Part shown: positions 55,497 to 64,000 of the stretch, piece after piece
How the letters are laid out: each line of letters starts with the position of its first letter
Numbering within the stretch: the first letter of the stretch is position 1
NCBI RefSeq assembly: GCF_024105735.1
Contig: NZ_JAAAML010000001.1
Coordinates: 186,001-250,000 of the forward strand
DNA from: Parahoeflea alexandrii
Lineage (GTDB): Bacteria > Pseudomonadota > Alphaproteobacteria > Rhizobiales > Rhizobiaceae
Direction of reading: 5' to 3'
Length of the DNA stretch: 64,000 nucleotides
Position numbers and translations under genes: made by a program
The notes under the pieces: generated by a model
The model's database searches: none
Seen by the model: only the letters and a program-made list of their open reading frames with translations
What the model was told of the DNA's origin: nothing

Positions 55497-57976
55497 GGGC
55501 CGGCTTTCCAAATTTCCTTTGCATACTGGCGGATGGTGCGGTCCGAAGAGAACCATCCCACACGCGCGGTATTGAGGATAGTACGGCGATACCAGGCCTC
55601 CTCGTCAACCCACAAACTGTCGACCTGGCGCTGCGCCTGGGCATAGGCGTCAAAATCGGCAGCGACCATGAACCAGTCATGATCGTACAGTCCGGCAATC
55701 AGATCGCCATAGCGGTTGCGGTCATCGGGGCTGAAGACACCCGAGGCGATGGCGGTGAGCGCCTGTGACAGTTCCGGCGAGCTTTCAATGATGCCTCGTG
55801 GGTCGTGGCCGGTTGCGCGGCGCTCGGCGACTTCGGCCGCGGTGAGGCCAAAGATGATGATGTTGTCGTCACCAACACATTCCTTGATCTCGACATTTGC
55901 GCCATCAAGCGTGCCAATTGTCAGCGCGCCGTTGAGCGCAAACTTCATGTTGCCGGTTCCCGACGCTTCCATGCCGGCGGTTGATATCTGCTCGGAGAGG
56001 TCAGCGGCCGGCACCATGATTTCAGCCAGCGAGACGTTGTAATTGGGAATAAACGCGATCTTCAGCAGGCCACGCACAGATGGATCATTGTTGATGACCC
56101 GGGCAATATCATTGGCCAGCTTGATGATCAGCTTGGCGTTGTGATAACTCGGTGCCGCCTTGCCGGCGAAGAATTTCACCCTTGGCGTCCAGTCGAGTTC
56201 GGGGTGCGAACGTATCTGGTCGTACAGCGCCACTGCCTCGATGATATTGAGCAATTGCCGCTTGTATTCGTGAATCCGCTTGATCTGGATGTCGAACAGG
56301 GCCGAGGGATCAACCCTGATGCCCATGCGGCGGGCCACCAGATTTGACAGCTTGATCTTGTTTTCGCGTTTGACGGCGGCGAACCGGGTTCGGAATTCGG
56401 TATCGTCGGCAAATTTGCCGAGAGCCGACAACGCCTCCGCGTCATCCATGAAGTCGTCGCCGATCGCTTCCCGGATCAATTTGAACAGCTCTGGATTGCA
56501 TTGCATCAACCAGCGGCGCGGGGTGATGCCATTGGTCTTGTTGTTGATCCGGTCCGGGTAGAGGCCGTGCAGGTCGGAAAACACGGTCTGCTTCATCAGG
56601 TCGGTGTGGAGCGCCGAGACACCGTTGATCGAGTGGGAGCCGATGAAGGCAAGATTGCCCATGCGGACGCGGCGCTCGCCACCTTCGTCGATCAGCGAAA
56701 CCGAACGGATCTGGCCCTCGTCATAGCCACGTTCCTTGCGGGCCTGGCGCAGGACCTTGGCGTTGATCGCATAGACCAACTGCATGTGGCGCGGCAGAAG
56801 CCGCTCGAACAATGGCACCGGCCAGCTTTCCAGCGCTTCAGGCAGAAGCGTGTGGTTGGTGTAGCTGAAGGTCTTGCGGGTGATGTCCCAGGCCGGATCG
56901 AACTCCATGCGATGCACGTCGATCAACAGCCGCATCAGCTCTGCCACCGACACCGCAGGGTGGGTGTCGTTGAGCTGGATAGCCACCTTGTCGGGCAAGG
57001 TGCGCAGATCGCCATACTGCTGCAGATGACGGCGCAGGATGTCCTGCAGCGAGGCGGAGGAGAAAAAGTACTCCTGGCGCAGGCGCAGTTCCTGGCCGGC
57101 AGGAGTCTGGTCGGCGGGATAGAGCACGCGGGCAAGAGCCTCCGCCTTGTTGCTTTCGCGAAGCGCGCCGATGTGGTCGCCGGCATTGAAGGCATCAAGC
57201 AGGATCGGATCGATCGGTTGGGCCGTCCAGAGCCGGAGCGTGTTGACCCGTTTGGCGCGCCATCCGACCACGGGCGTGTCATAGGCCACGGCAATCATCC
57301 GCTCCTGCGGCTTCCAGATACAGCGCTGGGTTTCGTCCGAACCGTTGCCGATGGTGTCTACCGATCCGCCAAAGCCGATTTCGTAGGCGCTTTCGCGGCG
57401 GGGGAACTCCCAGGGGTTTCCATGACTGAGCCAGGTTTCAGGCAGTTCAACCTGCCAGCCGTCGCTCATCTGCTGCTTGAACAGGCCGTGGACGTAACGG
57501 ATGCCGTAACCATAGGCAGGAATATCGACTGTCGCCATCGATTCCATGAAGCAGGCCGCAAGGCGGCCAAGCCCGCCATTGCCCAGCGCCGCGTCCGGCT
57601 CCAGCGCCGCAACCGCATCGAAATCGACGCCGAGCGATTGCAGGGCCTCGCGAACCTCGTCGAGCATCTCGAGATTGGACACGGCATCGCGTGTCAGCCG
57701 TCCGATCAGGAATTCGAGCGACAGGTAGTAGACCCGCTTGGAGCCGTCCTCGTAAGTCTTGCGGGTGGATGCCATCCAGCGATCGATGACACGGTCGCGG
57801 ATCACCAGAATGGTGGCGGTCATCCAGTCATGCGGCTTGGCGACCTTGGCGTCCTTGCCTATCGAATAGGTCAGACGTTCGATGATGTCGGCAGCGAGTG
57901 TGGCGGAGTCACCGGAACGCGGTGCGGGAGCAGGAAGATCGGCAATGGCGGATTTGGATATCATCGGATGTCCCAT
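55493..57976 (-). CDS. glgP: glycogen phosphorylase
   Basis: This is a GT35, PLP-dependent phosphorylase of about 827 residues that releases glucose-1-phosphate from glycogen. The N-terminal [12 protein letters not shown] (about 83-94) and [14 protein letters not shown] (about 132-145) are hallmark motifs. The PLP lysine is in [14 protein letters not shown] (near 673-686), followed by T-L-D-G-A-N-V-E-I. It is the first gene of the six-gene glycogen operon. The start is uncertain between 57976 and 57964, both with weak ribosome sites. The 239-base gap to 58215 upstream must hold the operon promoter, but I see no clear consensus there. Confidence 0.95.
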   Translation of the reverse strand: MGHPMISKSAIADLPAPAPRSGDSATLAADIIERLTYSIGKDAKVAKPHDWMTATILVIRDRVIDRWMASTRKTYEDGSKRVYYLSLEFLIGRLTRDAVSNLEMLDEVREALQSLGVDFDAVAALEPDAALGNGGLGRLAACFMESMATVDIPAYGYGIRYVHGLFKQQMSDGWQVELPETWLSHGNPWEFPRRESAYEIGFGGSVDTIGNGSDETQRCIWKPQERMIAVAYDTPVVGWRAKRVNTLRLWTAQPIDPILLDAFNAGDHIGALRESNKAEALARVLYPADQTPAGQELRLRQEYFFSSASLQDILRRHLQQYGDLRTLPDKVAIQLNDTHPAVSVAELMRLLIDVHRMEFDPAWDITRKTFSYTNHTLLPEALESWPVPLFERLLPRHMQLVYAINAKVLRQARKERGYDEGQIRSVSLIDEGGERRVRMGNLAFIGSHSINGVSALHTDLMKQTVFSDLHGLYPDRINNKTNGITPRRWLMQCNPELFKLIREAIGDDFMDDAEALSALGKFADDTEFRTRFAAVKRENKIKLSNLVARRMGIRVDPSALFDIQIKRIHEYKRQLLNIIEAVALYDQIRSHPELDWTPRVKFFAGKAAPSYHNAKLIIKLANDIARVINNDPSVRGLLKIAFIPNYNVSLAEIMVPAADLSEQISTAGMEASGTGNMKFALNGALTIGTLDGANVEIKECVGDDNIIIFGLTAAEVAERRATGHDPRGIIESSPELSQALTAIASGVFSPDDRNRYGDLIAGLYDHDWFMVAADFDAYAQAQRQVDSLWVDEEAWYRRTILNTARVGWFSSDRTIRQYAKEIWKAGP

Positions 57977-58215
57977 TCAGCTTGGGCGTTGGACGCCGCA
58001 TGATTCCTCCCAGTGGAGGGCATCATGAGGGTACTTGGCGCTCCAAGCAATGAATGATTTCGGCGTGAATATCCAGAATTTAAATCCATTAGATCGTCGA
58101 TTTGCAGGAGATAACCCTCGTTCAGGCCCGGACAATCAATCCTTTCGGAGCCCTGCCAGCCCTCAATCGTGACGGGGCAACACCAGGTCTTCCGACAGTG
58201 GCAGCCGTTCCTGTC

Positions 58216-59913
58216 TCAATCGACGGTCAAGTGACCCGAGGCTATGCGCTTTTGCAGATGACGATCGACTGCCGCGCGGTCGGCGCAAAAATGCAGACGG
58301 CCGTCGCACCTGTCGCGAAGCGCCGCGAGGTCAGCGAACATAGGCGATGTTGCCAGTCCTACCGACTCAAGGAGGGACACGCCGAGATAGCCGATGTCGA
58401 GGCTGGCGAACTCGAATGGCTTCATGTCGACCTCCGCGCCCATCGGATGGATGGTGAAATAGGTCCGATAGGCCGATGATGTCAGCTTGTCGACGGCGAA
58501 GTCCGGATAGAGATGATTGACCAGCTCACGCGTTGCAAAGGACTGGTGGTCACCGAACTCCAGAACGATGGAAGGGTGATTGGCGCTTTCCGCTTTGGCC
58601 TGGGCCAGATACCAGTCGAAATCTCTCTGGGATTGCGCAACCCTGCGGACATATTCGTCCAGTTCGGAATTGCCGCTTTGTGCAAAAGCATCTTGTTCGC
58701 TATCCGCCAGATGATTGCCATAGGGCGAATGGGCGAACATGGTTTGAACCTGCAGAAACAGGGGTCTGCCATCTGTTCTGCGATGGTCTTCGATGAAGGT
58801 GCGGGCGGCTTCGAAGTAAAACCGGTCGGGATGGGCATATTCACTGGCGCCGATGCGATCGTAGTCAAGGACTTCGTCGAAACCGATTGATTCGAGAAAC
58901 GGTCCCTCGTTGACGAACCCATGATCCATGGGCATCAGCACCGCGGTTCGATAGCCGCAGCGGGACAGTTCTGTCGCCAGTGACTGCTGAACCTTGCCCT
59001 CCAAGGCCGTGGTCAGGTAAGGAGCCCGCCAACCGAAATCGAGGCTGGAAAGGCCGGTCATCAGCGAGAAATTGGAAATCCAGGTGCCGCCGCCGAAGGT
59101 TTCGACACGAAGCTCGCGTCGCTTACCGTCCGCGGATCTGAACCGCCCTCCGAATTGCTCTGCGAGGCCATGCTGATTAAACTGGCCGAGATCGGTCTGG
59201 CTTTCACTGAGCACGATGAAGATGTCCGGCCTCGGTCCTGCCATGTCGCACGGACCGGCGGCGGCGAAAGGCTTGACATCGGGCATGCCAGCGAAGCGGT
59301 CGGCAAAGCCTCTGCCGATTGCCGCATCCCGCAGATCGAGAAATGATACGAAGAACGCAGAGGCATTGAAGCCGCCGAGATAATGAAAATATCGGGGCTC
59401 ATCGGCCTTGAGTGGGTAGCTGACCGGAATCAGCAAAAAGGTTGCGGCCACCAGCGCGCTTCGCTTGATGGCGGAGAGTTCGCGCTTTCCATCCCAGGCA
59501 AAAACGAGGCAGAGCGCGATTGCACAGCTGATCAGCAGGACTGCGACCGGAGCGATGTAGATAGCGAAACCGTCAATCAGAAAGGCAAAGGCCTTGGTGT
59601 CCGTTCCGGTAAACACGAAATCGTAGACATGGAGATCAAATCCCTTTGTTCTGTATTTCATTACGGAAATGACGGAGATCAGCGCCGTCGCCGCGAGCGC
59701 TGCATAAATTGAGAAGTAGAGGCGGCAGCTGACCAGGAACAGCACCGCAGCAATGCCGAGGACCGAAAGCATGACGAACGGCATGTGTTCCACCGCCCGT
59801 TCGAGCGCGTAGAGAAACGTGGCGCAAAGCAGAATGGCTGCGACGGCAGTCAGCGGGTGCAGGACAAATGCCTGCAGCCGTTGTAACAGCCTGTCGCTGA
59901 TTATCCGCGCCAT
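58216..59913 (-). CDS. membrane sulfatase / LTA-synthase-family phospho- or phosphoglycerol transferase
   Basis: This is an inner-membrane enzyme of 565 residues in the alkaline phosphatase superfamily. Five or so membrane helices (about 20-40, 45-63, 68-86, 115-140, 152-168) precede a periplasmic catalytic domain. Metal and nucleophile residues are visible: Glu237 in IVLSESQTD, the likely Thr277 nucleophile in GGGTWISNFSLMTG, and FGDHQ near 455-459. Relatives transfer phosphoglycerol or phosphoethanolamine to envelope glycans, such as OpgB-type modification of periplasmic glucans. The start at 59913 has GGAG 8 bases upstream. The upstream gap carries GTTAACCTT (59985-59993). Placement beside the glycogen operon hints at a glucan substrate, which is only inference. 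Confidence 0.85.
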   Translation of the reverse strand: MARIISDRLLQRLQAFVLHPLTAVAAILLCATFLYALERAVEHMPFVMLSVLGIAAVLFLVSCRLYFSIYAALAATALISVISVMKYRTKGFDLHVYDFVFTGTDTKAFAFLIDGFAIYIAPVAVLLISCAIALCLVFAWDGKRELSAIKRSALVAATFLLIPVSYPLKADEPRYFHYLGGFNASAFFVSFLDLRDAAIGRGFADRFAGMPDVKPFAAAGPCDMAGPRPDIFIVLSESQTDLGQFNQHGLAEQFGGRFRSADGKRRELRVETFGGGTWISNFSLMTGLSSLDFGWRAPYLTTALEGKVQQSLATELSRCGYRTAVLMPMDHGFVNEGPFLESIGFDEVLDYDRIGASEYAHPDRFYFEAARTFIEDHRRTDGRPLFLQVQTMFAHSPYGNHLADSEQDAFAQSGNSELDEYVRRVAQSQRDFDWYLAQAKAESANHPSIVLEFGDHQSFATRELVNHLYPDFAVDKLTSSAYRTYFTIHPMGAEVDMKPFEFASLDIGYLGVSLLESVGLATSPMFADLAALRDRCDGRLHFCADRAAVDRHLQKRIASGHLTVD

Positions 59914-60047
59914 GTAGTCTTCTCCGGTCAATACTCCCGGAGAGAAAGCGCATTCATTCCCCCAATAGGCAAATGCAATGATCGGTTAACCTTAACGGGG
60001 TGGCCTCGGTTTCGGCAGCTGTCGCTTCGCTTAAGCCGCCCGCCGTA

Positions 60048-61124
60048 TCAGAAGCCCGCACCTGGCGCGATGCTTGCGATGTTTTTAAGCGAGGCTGTGA
60101 GGTTTTGCTTTCCGCCCTTGTAGCCGAAGACATAGTTGGCAGTGCCCGAGAGCGAGAACAGCGGTGCGTAGCTGCGCTTTGCGGTGTCGGTCTCGACGGC
60201 ATTGGTCATGTTGTCGAGGATGAGGGTGCGGTCTTCCAGGGTGACGGAGAGCACGGCGTGGAACAGGCGGCGGCTTGTGTCCTTGACGACGACGATCTCC
60301 ATGGCGTTCACCGGCACGCCGAGCCTTGCGAGTACCGCCATCTTGAGGATGGCGTAGTCCTCGCAGTCGCCGCTTGCGCGGCCGAGCGTCTCGTTGGGTG
60401 TCGACCACTGGTCGAGGCGGCCGTGGGTTTCCTCGTCGGTGCGGTAGGTGACGAGGGTGTTGACGGAAGCCGAGACGTGGCGGAGCTGGGCGGTGATGTC
60501 GGCACCGCCGAGATCGAGGCGGTCGGCGAGGTCAGCGCAGCTGTTGATGCAGATGGCGGAGGCGCCGGTGCTTGCCGCCTTGCGGATCAGGCCCGAGATG
60601 CGGGCGCCGCTGCCGATCTTGCCGAAGCGGATGCGGTGGGCGCCGAACAGCGGCCGGTCCTGGCGGATGGTGCGGCTGACGGCCTGGCTTGTGGCCTGAT
60701 AACTGGTGGCCTGATAACTGGTGTCCTGCCTGGCGGCCCGGGTTGCGGCCCGGGTTGCGGGGCGGGGCGCGGGGACGGGGATCGAGGCGGTGGTGATCCG
60801 GTCGCGGGGTGCGAGAGCTGCAAGACCTGCCGACAGGGTAAGAGCGGGCAGGGCATAGGCTGAACGGGTTGTGTCGACGAAGGCAAGCGGCGCGAGCCCG
60901 GCCGCGGTCAGGTGAAGAGTGGATGCGCGCAGGGCGGGAACGGGCCATTGCGGAGCGGGGACCCCGGTCTCGGCCAGAAGGGCTGGCGTGGTGGCGGGGG
61001 ATGAGACCTGGAGTTGTGCCTCGGGTTCGGCGAAGACATTGGCCTGTGCTGCGGTGGCGCAGAACAAAGAGAATGCAATTGCAGTATTTCTGAGAGTTGC
61101 TGTCTCTTTTGCAAAGCTATACAT
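60048..61124 (-). CDS. LapG-like bacterial transglutaminase-like cysteine protease (BTLCP)
   Basis: This is a periplasmic cysteine protease of 358 residues. The signal peptide ends near A-A-Q-A-N-V-F-A (about 25-32). A long Ala/Pro/Thr-rich region (about 35-155) contains two tandem T-S-Y-Q-A units. The BTLCP domain (about 158-355) has the full catalytic set: Cys254 in SGDCEDYAIL, His289 in RRLFHAVLSV and Asp304 in LILDNMTNA, with Cys-His and His-Asp spacings close to those of LapG. Characterised LapG enzymes cut giant adhesins near their N-terminus under cyclic-di-GMP control. The adhesin gene starts 330 bases away on the other strand. The start at 61124 begins the signal peptide. Family assignment is firm and the adhesin target is inferred. 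Confidence 0.87.
   Translation of the reverse strand: MYSFAKETATLRNTAIAFSLFCATAAQANVFAEPEAQLQVSSPATTPALLAETGVPAPQWPVPALRASTLHLTAAGLAPLAFVDTTRSAYALPALTLSAGLAALAPRDRITTASIPVPAPRPATRAATRAARQDTSYQATSYQATSQAVSRTIRQDRPLFGAHRIRFGKIGSGARISGLIRKAASTGASAICINSCADLADRLDLGGADITAQLRHVSASVNTLVTYRTDEETHGRLDQWSTPNETLGRASGDCEDYAILKMAVLARLGVPVNAMEIVVVKDTSRRLFHAVLSVTLEDRTLILDNMTNAVETDTAKRSYAPLFSLSGTANYVFGYKGGKQNLTASLKNIASIAPGAGF
60693..60756. repeat. short tandem repeats inside the protease gene
   Basis: GGCCTGATAACTGGT is duplicated head to tail (60693-60707, 60708-60722), then GCGGCCCGGGTT is duplicated (60733-60744, 60745-60756). They encode the T-S-Y-Q-A and A-T-R-A repeats of the low-complexity linker, a slippage-prone region. 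Confidence 0.75.
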
Positions 61125-61454
61125 CTTTTTGGCCTTCCCCGTTTGTTGGGAAAAGACTACTCGAATAAACATAAGATCTTAGAAACAAACAGAACTAACG
61201 AAACCGGTGTTGTTTCGATAAAAATTGATCGAAACCATTCTTGTTCAAGCGCAGGTGAGTTGCGTGCAAGACGGCATATTTTGCGAATCTGCTAAAGTAA
61301 TGGTTGCTAAAAGCATATCAAATTATGCTTCAAATTGACCAAACCGTTAACAGAGAGATTTTTGCATATATTGATATGTAGTGAAGATGTGAAAGAAATT
61401 GTTTGTGAAATACTAACTGGTTAAAAAAGGGTAATTTTAGCCAGGAACACGTTT
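61125..61454. other. AT-rich divergent promoter region of protease and adhesin
   Basis: This 330-base gap is far richer in A and T than the rest of the window. No gene is supported. It holds the inverted repeat at 61311-61330, a TAAC-TG-GTTA repeat near 61416-61425 and several TATATT-like stretches that could be -10 elements. Confidence 0.6.
61311..61330. promoter_or_regulatory. inverted-repeat operator candidate upstream of the adhesin
   Basis: AAGCATA (61311-61317) and TATGCTT (61324-61330) form a perfect 7-bp inverted repeat with a 6-base spacer, 125 bases before the adhesin start. It is a typical size and shape for a dimeric regulator site. Confidence 0.45.
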
Positions 61455-64000
61455 ATGTTGAAAATTGATTTTGTTGATGCTTCTGAAACCACAATCGACG
61501 GCGGCTCATCCGACAGCGGCATGGATGCGGTTTTGCTGGCCCAGGCCGACACCGGTACCGACCCGGCGGGCACTCCTCCATCCGATCCTTCCGCATCCGG
61601 CGGAGCGCCGGGGATCAGCGTGATCGTTCCTGACGCGAGCAATCGCGTGACGCTTGCGGCAGATACCAGCATCGAGGATATCCAGCTGGACGGCAACGAC
61701 CTGCTGCTGGTTCAGCCGGACGGTTCCCAGATCCGGATCATTGGCGGCGCTCTGAGCGTGCCGACCTTCGTCATCGGCGACATCGAGGTGCCGCAGGAGG
61801 TGCTGGTTGCGGCGCTGGAAACCAGCGGCTTCAACGTCGCCGCCGGTCCGAACAATACGCTGTCGGTGACGCCGCAAGCGCCGACTGGCTCGGGCGGAGA
61901 GTTCGGGGATTCCAGCGATGCCACGATCATCGATGGCAAGTTGCAAACGCTGGGCCTGCTGGGGGACGACGCAGCCAGTGGGGCTGGCGATGGTGCCGGT
62001 GACGAGATCATCGAACCTGGCAATGTCGCCTCGGTGCTTGGCGGTGGCGTTTCCGCCGGCGAGATCGTCGAATCGGCCGACAACCCTGGCGGCGTCGATG
62101 CCGACCCGGTTGCCGCCACCGGCTCGATCACCTTCTTCGATCCGGATTTTGGCGAGACCCGCACCGCCGAAATCTCAGCCAGCAACGTGGTCTCCCAGGT
62201 GCTCAAGAGCGGTGGCTCGCTCACCGCCGCACAGCTTGATGCGTTGCTCGCCGGCTTCAGCCTCGACACGCCCGGCGGGATCACCGTCGAATCGACCACG
62301 GCTGCAGGCGGCTCGATCGACTGGACCTATCAGGTCGGCAATGAAGCGGTTGATATCCTGGCCAGCGGCGAAGTCATTACCCTGTCCTTTGATGTGCAGA
62401 TCAATGACGGCATCTTTACCGTGACGCAAACGGTGACCATCACCGTGACAGGCACGAATGATCAGCCGGTGATCGAGGGGACTTCGGTTCTCGCCGGCAC
62501 GATCACCGAGCAGACCGACATGACGGGTGCGGCAACGCCGCTGACGGCAACGGGGCGGATCGTTCTGTCCGATGTCGACCTGACCGACACGCACACGGCC
62601 AGCCAGAGCTTCGTCTCGGCAGTATGGTCGGCCGGCGTCAACCCGACGGCTGATCCGGGAGCACTGGTTGTGAATGCTCTCAATCAGAGCGCTGACACGG
62701 CTGACTGGACTTACGCGGTCGCTGATAGCGCACTGGACTTCCTCTCCGCCGGCGAGACGCTGACCATCACCTACGACGTGATTGTTCAGGATGACAGCGG
62801 AACCGGCACCGCTGCCTCGGCCGTGAGCCAGATCGTGGTGACCATTACCGGCACCAATGATGCGCCGGTGATCGACGTCACGGCTGGCGCCTCGAGCTCC
62901 GAACTCGTCGATTCGACGCTCTCGCTTGCGGCTGTCACTGCGTTCGGTCAACTGACATTCACCGATGTCGATCTGTCCGACACCGGGCACAGCGCCAGCG
63001 TCGTCGGCGCGGTCATCCGCTCGGGGGAGTCCGATGGATTGTCCATTCTGGGAATCCCCTTGCCGGACAGCGTTCTGCGCGCTTTCCTGACAATCGACGC
63101 TGTTGCAAAGCCCGCCGGGTCCGGCGATGGCTCGATAGACTATTCCTTCTCCGTACCCGACCTGACATTTGACTACCTGGCCAAGGGGCAGTCGGTGACG
63201 CTGACCTACACCGTCGAACTCTCGGATGGCGATGGCGGCGTGACAACCCAGCAGGTGCCAATCACGATCACCGGCACGAATGATCGCCCGGAAATCCTGT
63301 TTCCATCCACTGCGTCCGGGCGCGAGAACCGCAACCAGACCGGATCGGATGCGCTGGAAACACACAACGGCACCATGCTGTTTTACGACGCGGACCGGGA
63401 CGATGTCGGTCACAGCGCCGATGCATCGTTTGCAGGCGCGACCGGAGTGACAGCAGGGCTCGATATCTCGCTGATCGACAACGCTGTTTCCATCAACTCT
63501 GTTTCCAAGGCAATCAACACTCAATTCGGATCGCTGAGGTGGAACTTTGCCGCGGTCGACCGCGCCTTCGACTACCTGTCCGCTGGCCAGCAGGTCACGC
63601 TCACGTACACCGTCACTCTTGATGACAATGAAGGCGAGGCCAACAGCACCACCACCTCTACCGTTTCGGTCACCATCACCGGGCGCAATGACCGCCCGGT
63701 GATCACTTCGGGCGCACAGACGGGGGCGGTCGAAGAGACGGCCGATGTGGTGGGCGGCATTGACCCTGATCCGGCCGCTGCGACCGGGACCATCAGCTTT
63801 CTGGATGTCGACCTGTCGGACGATCCCGAGGCCAGCCATAACGGCGGCACGGTGACGAACATGTCGTTTGCCCACGGTTACACGCCGACGGATGAGCAGA
63901 TCGCCGCATTGAAGGCGGGGTTCTCGCTGGACGATGCGGCATTGTCGAACTTCTCCAACACGACAGGCGTCGGCTCGACCGGCTGGACCTACCATGTCGC
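61455..64000 (+). CDS. giant VCBS-repeat adhesin (type I secretion/RTX-like), N-terminal part; runs past the window end
   Basis: The frame is open from the ATG at 61455 to the window end, about 848 residues with no stop codon. AGGAA lies 8 bases upstream. The N-terminus has no Sec signal peptide, as expected for type I secretion. Residues about 57-135 form a prefix domain (VTLAADTSIEDIQLDGNDLL, then L-L-V-Q-P-D-G-S) seen in Bap-type rhizobial adhesins. From about 205 come VCBS-like repeats of 130-140 residues, each ending in T-I-T-G-T-N-D-x-P-V-I (near 331, 464, 605 and 740). V-A-A-G (128-131) and T-A-A-G (282-285) resemble LapG cleavage motifs. It probably encodes a surface-attached biofilm adhesin of several thousand residues. 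Confidence 0.9.
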   Translation, partial: MLKIDFVDASETTIDGGSSDSGMDAVLLAQADTGTDPAGTPPSDPSASGGAPGISVIVPDASNRVTLAADTSIEDIQLDGNDLLLVQPDGSQIRIIGGALSVPTFVIGDIEVPQEVLVAALETSGFNVAAGPNNTLSVTPQAPTGSGGEFGDSSDATIIDGKLQTLGLLGDDAASGAGDGAGDEIIEPGNVASVLGGGVSAGEIVESADNPGGVDADPVAATGSITFFDPDFGETRTAEISASNVVSQVLKSGGSLTAAQLDALLAGFSLDTPGGITVESTTAAGGSIDWTYQVGNEAVDILASGEVITLSFDVQINDGIFTVTQTVTITVTGTNDQPVIEGTSVLAGTITEQTDMTGAATPLTATGRIVLSDVDLTDTHTASQSFVSAVWSAGVNPTADPGALVVNALNQSADTADWTYAVADSALDFLSAGETLTITYDVIVQDDSGTGTAASAVSQIVVTITGTNDAPVIDVTAGASSSELVDSTLSLAAVTAFGQLTFTDVDLSDTGHSASVVGAVIRSGESDGLSILGIPLPDSVLRAFLTIDAVAKPAGSGDGSIDYSFSVPDLTFDYLAKGQSVTLTYTVELSDGDGGVTTQQVPITITGTNDRPEILFPSTASGRENRNQTGSDALETHNGTMLFYDADRDDVGHSADASFAGATGVTAGLDISLIDNAVSINSVSKAINTQFGSLRWNFAAVDRAFDYLSAGQQVTLTYTVTLDDNEGEANSTTTSTVSVTITGRNDRPVITSGAQTGAVEETADVVGGIDPDPAAATGTISFLDVDLSDDPEASHNGGTVTNMSFAHGYTPTDEQIAALKAGFSLDDAALSNFSNTTGVGSTGWTYHV

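Noticed and set aside
60693-60756. tandem repeats as a CRISPR array
   Set aside because: Two pairs of short head-to-tail units without spacers, inside a protein linker.
62298-62309. T-A-A-G at residues 282-285 of the adhesin as the definite LapG-type cut site
   Set aside because: It lies within a VCBS repeat, where T-x-A-G-G-S turns are common. V-A-A-G at 128-131 is better placed but matches the consensus less well, so neither is claimed as proven.
62175-63995. 606-codon open frame on the minus strand across the adhesin
   Set aside because: It mirrors the repeated VCBS-coding DNA. The plus-strand frame has a ribosome binding site, conserved repeats and no stop codon.

Overview
The window is one stretch of a high-GC alphaproteobacterial chromosome, most like the Rhizobiales/Rhizobiaceae group (Hoeflea-like or a relative; inferred from gene families, not from a database search). 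The basis is the split pntAA-pntAB-pntB transhydrogenase with a small aa3-oxidase subunit IV gene in front of it, the glgPBCA-pgm-glgX glycogen operon, the heterotetrameric sarcosine oxidase operon, DUF992 and DUF1007 proteins, two TRAP transporters, an rpsU typical of the group, and CtrA-type TTAA-N7-TTAA sites. I saw no rRNA, tRNA, CRISPR array, insertion sequence or prophage. Most of the window is ordinary core and metabolic chromosome with short intergenic gaps.

Layout. 0-3.1 kb: the end of dctP, then dctQ and dctM, a C4-dicarboxylate-type TRAP transporter closed by a strong terminator. 3.2-6.8 kb: a LysE exporter, an aminotransferase, two overlapping GNAT acetyltransferases and a small membrane protein. 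6.8-9.4 kb: a NicO/RcnA-type metal exporter with its DUF1007 partner and a LysR regulator. 9.4-11.8 kb: an ornithine/lysine decarboxylase behind a roughly 500-base structured leader, and a GNAT. 11.8-14.3 kb: an FAD- and iron-sulfur-containing sugar dehydrogenase (catalytic subunit plus Tat-exported small subunit) with a small secreted protein. 14.5-19.7 kb: a small glyoxalase-superfamily-like protein, a CobW GTPase with a WD40 partner, an FAD oxidoreductase, a creatininase-family hydrolase and a MarR regulator. 19.7-31.6 kb: a theme of 2-oxo and 2-hydroxy acids, with a LacI regulator overlapping a 2-hydroxyacid dehydrogenase, a class-I amidotransferase, a TakP-like TRAP binding protein convergent with its permease genes, an SDR and a fused indolepyruvate ferredoxin oxidoreductase. 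31.7-35.0 kb: a membrane PAS-GGDEF-EAL protein followed by a FeeM-like N-acyl amino acid synthase with a perfect CtrA box in its promoter. 35.1-40.4 kb: oxidase subunit IV, transhydrogenase, DUF992, a TPR lipoprotein and ribosomal protein S21. 40.7-46.3 kb: the sox operon with a cupin gene inserted. 46.3-58 kb: a MaoC hydratase and the glycogen operon. 58.2-59.9 kb: an LTA-synthase-type membrane sulfatase. 60-64 kb: a LapG-like periplasmic protease divergent from the start of a giant VCBS-repeat adhesin that runs off the window.

The most interesting parts are (i) the divergent LapG-like protease and giant adhesin, a possible c-di-GMP-gated adhesin-release module with candidate A-A-G cleavage motifs; (ii) the CtrA-boxed FeeM-like acyl amino acid synthase next to a GGDEF-EAL protein; (iii) a sugar dehydrogenase with a CC-x4-C-x3-C iron-sulfur motif but no cytochrome subunit gene; (iv) the long structured leader in front of the decarboxylase; and (v) a cupin inside the sarcosine oxidase operon. 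Start codons were chosen from ribosome binding sites, signal peptides and family N-termini. Where they differ from the longest reading frame, the entry says so.
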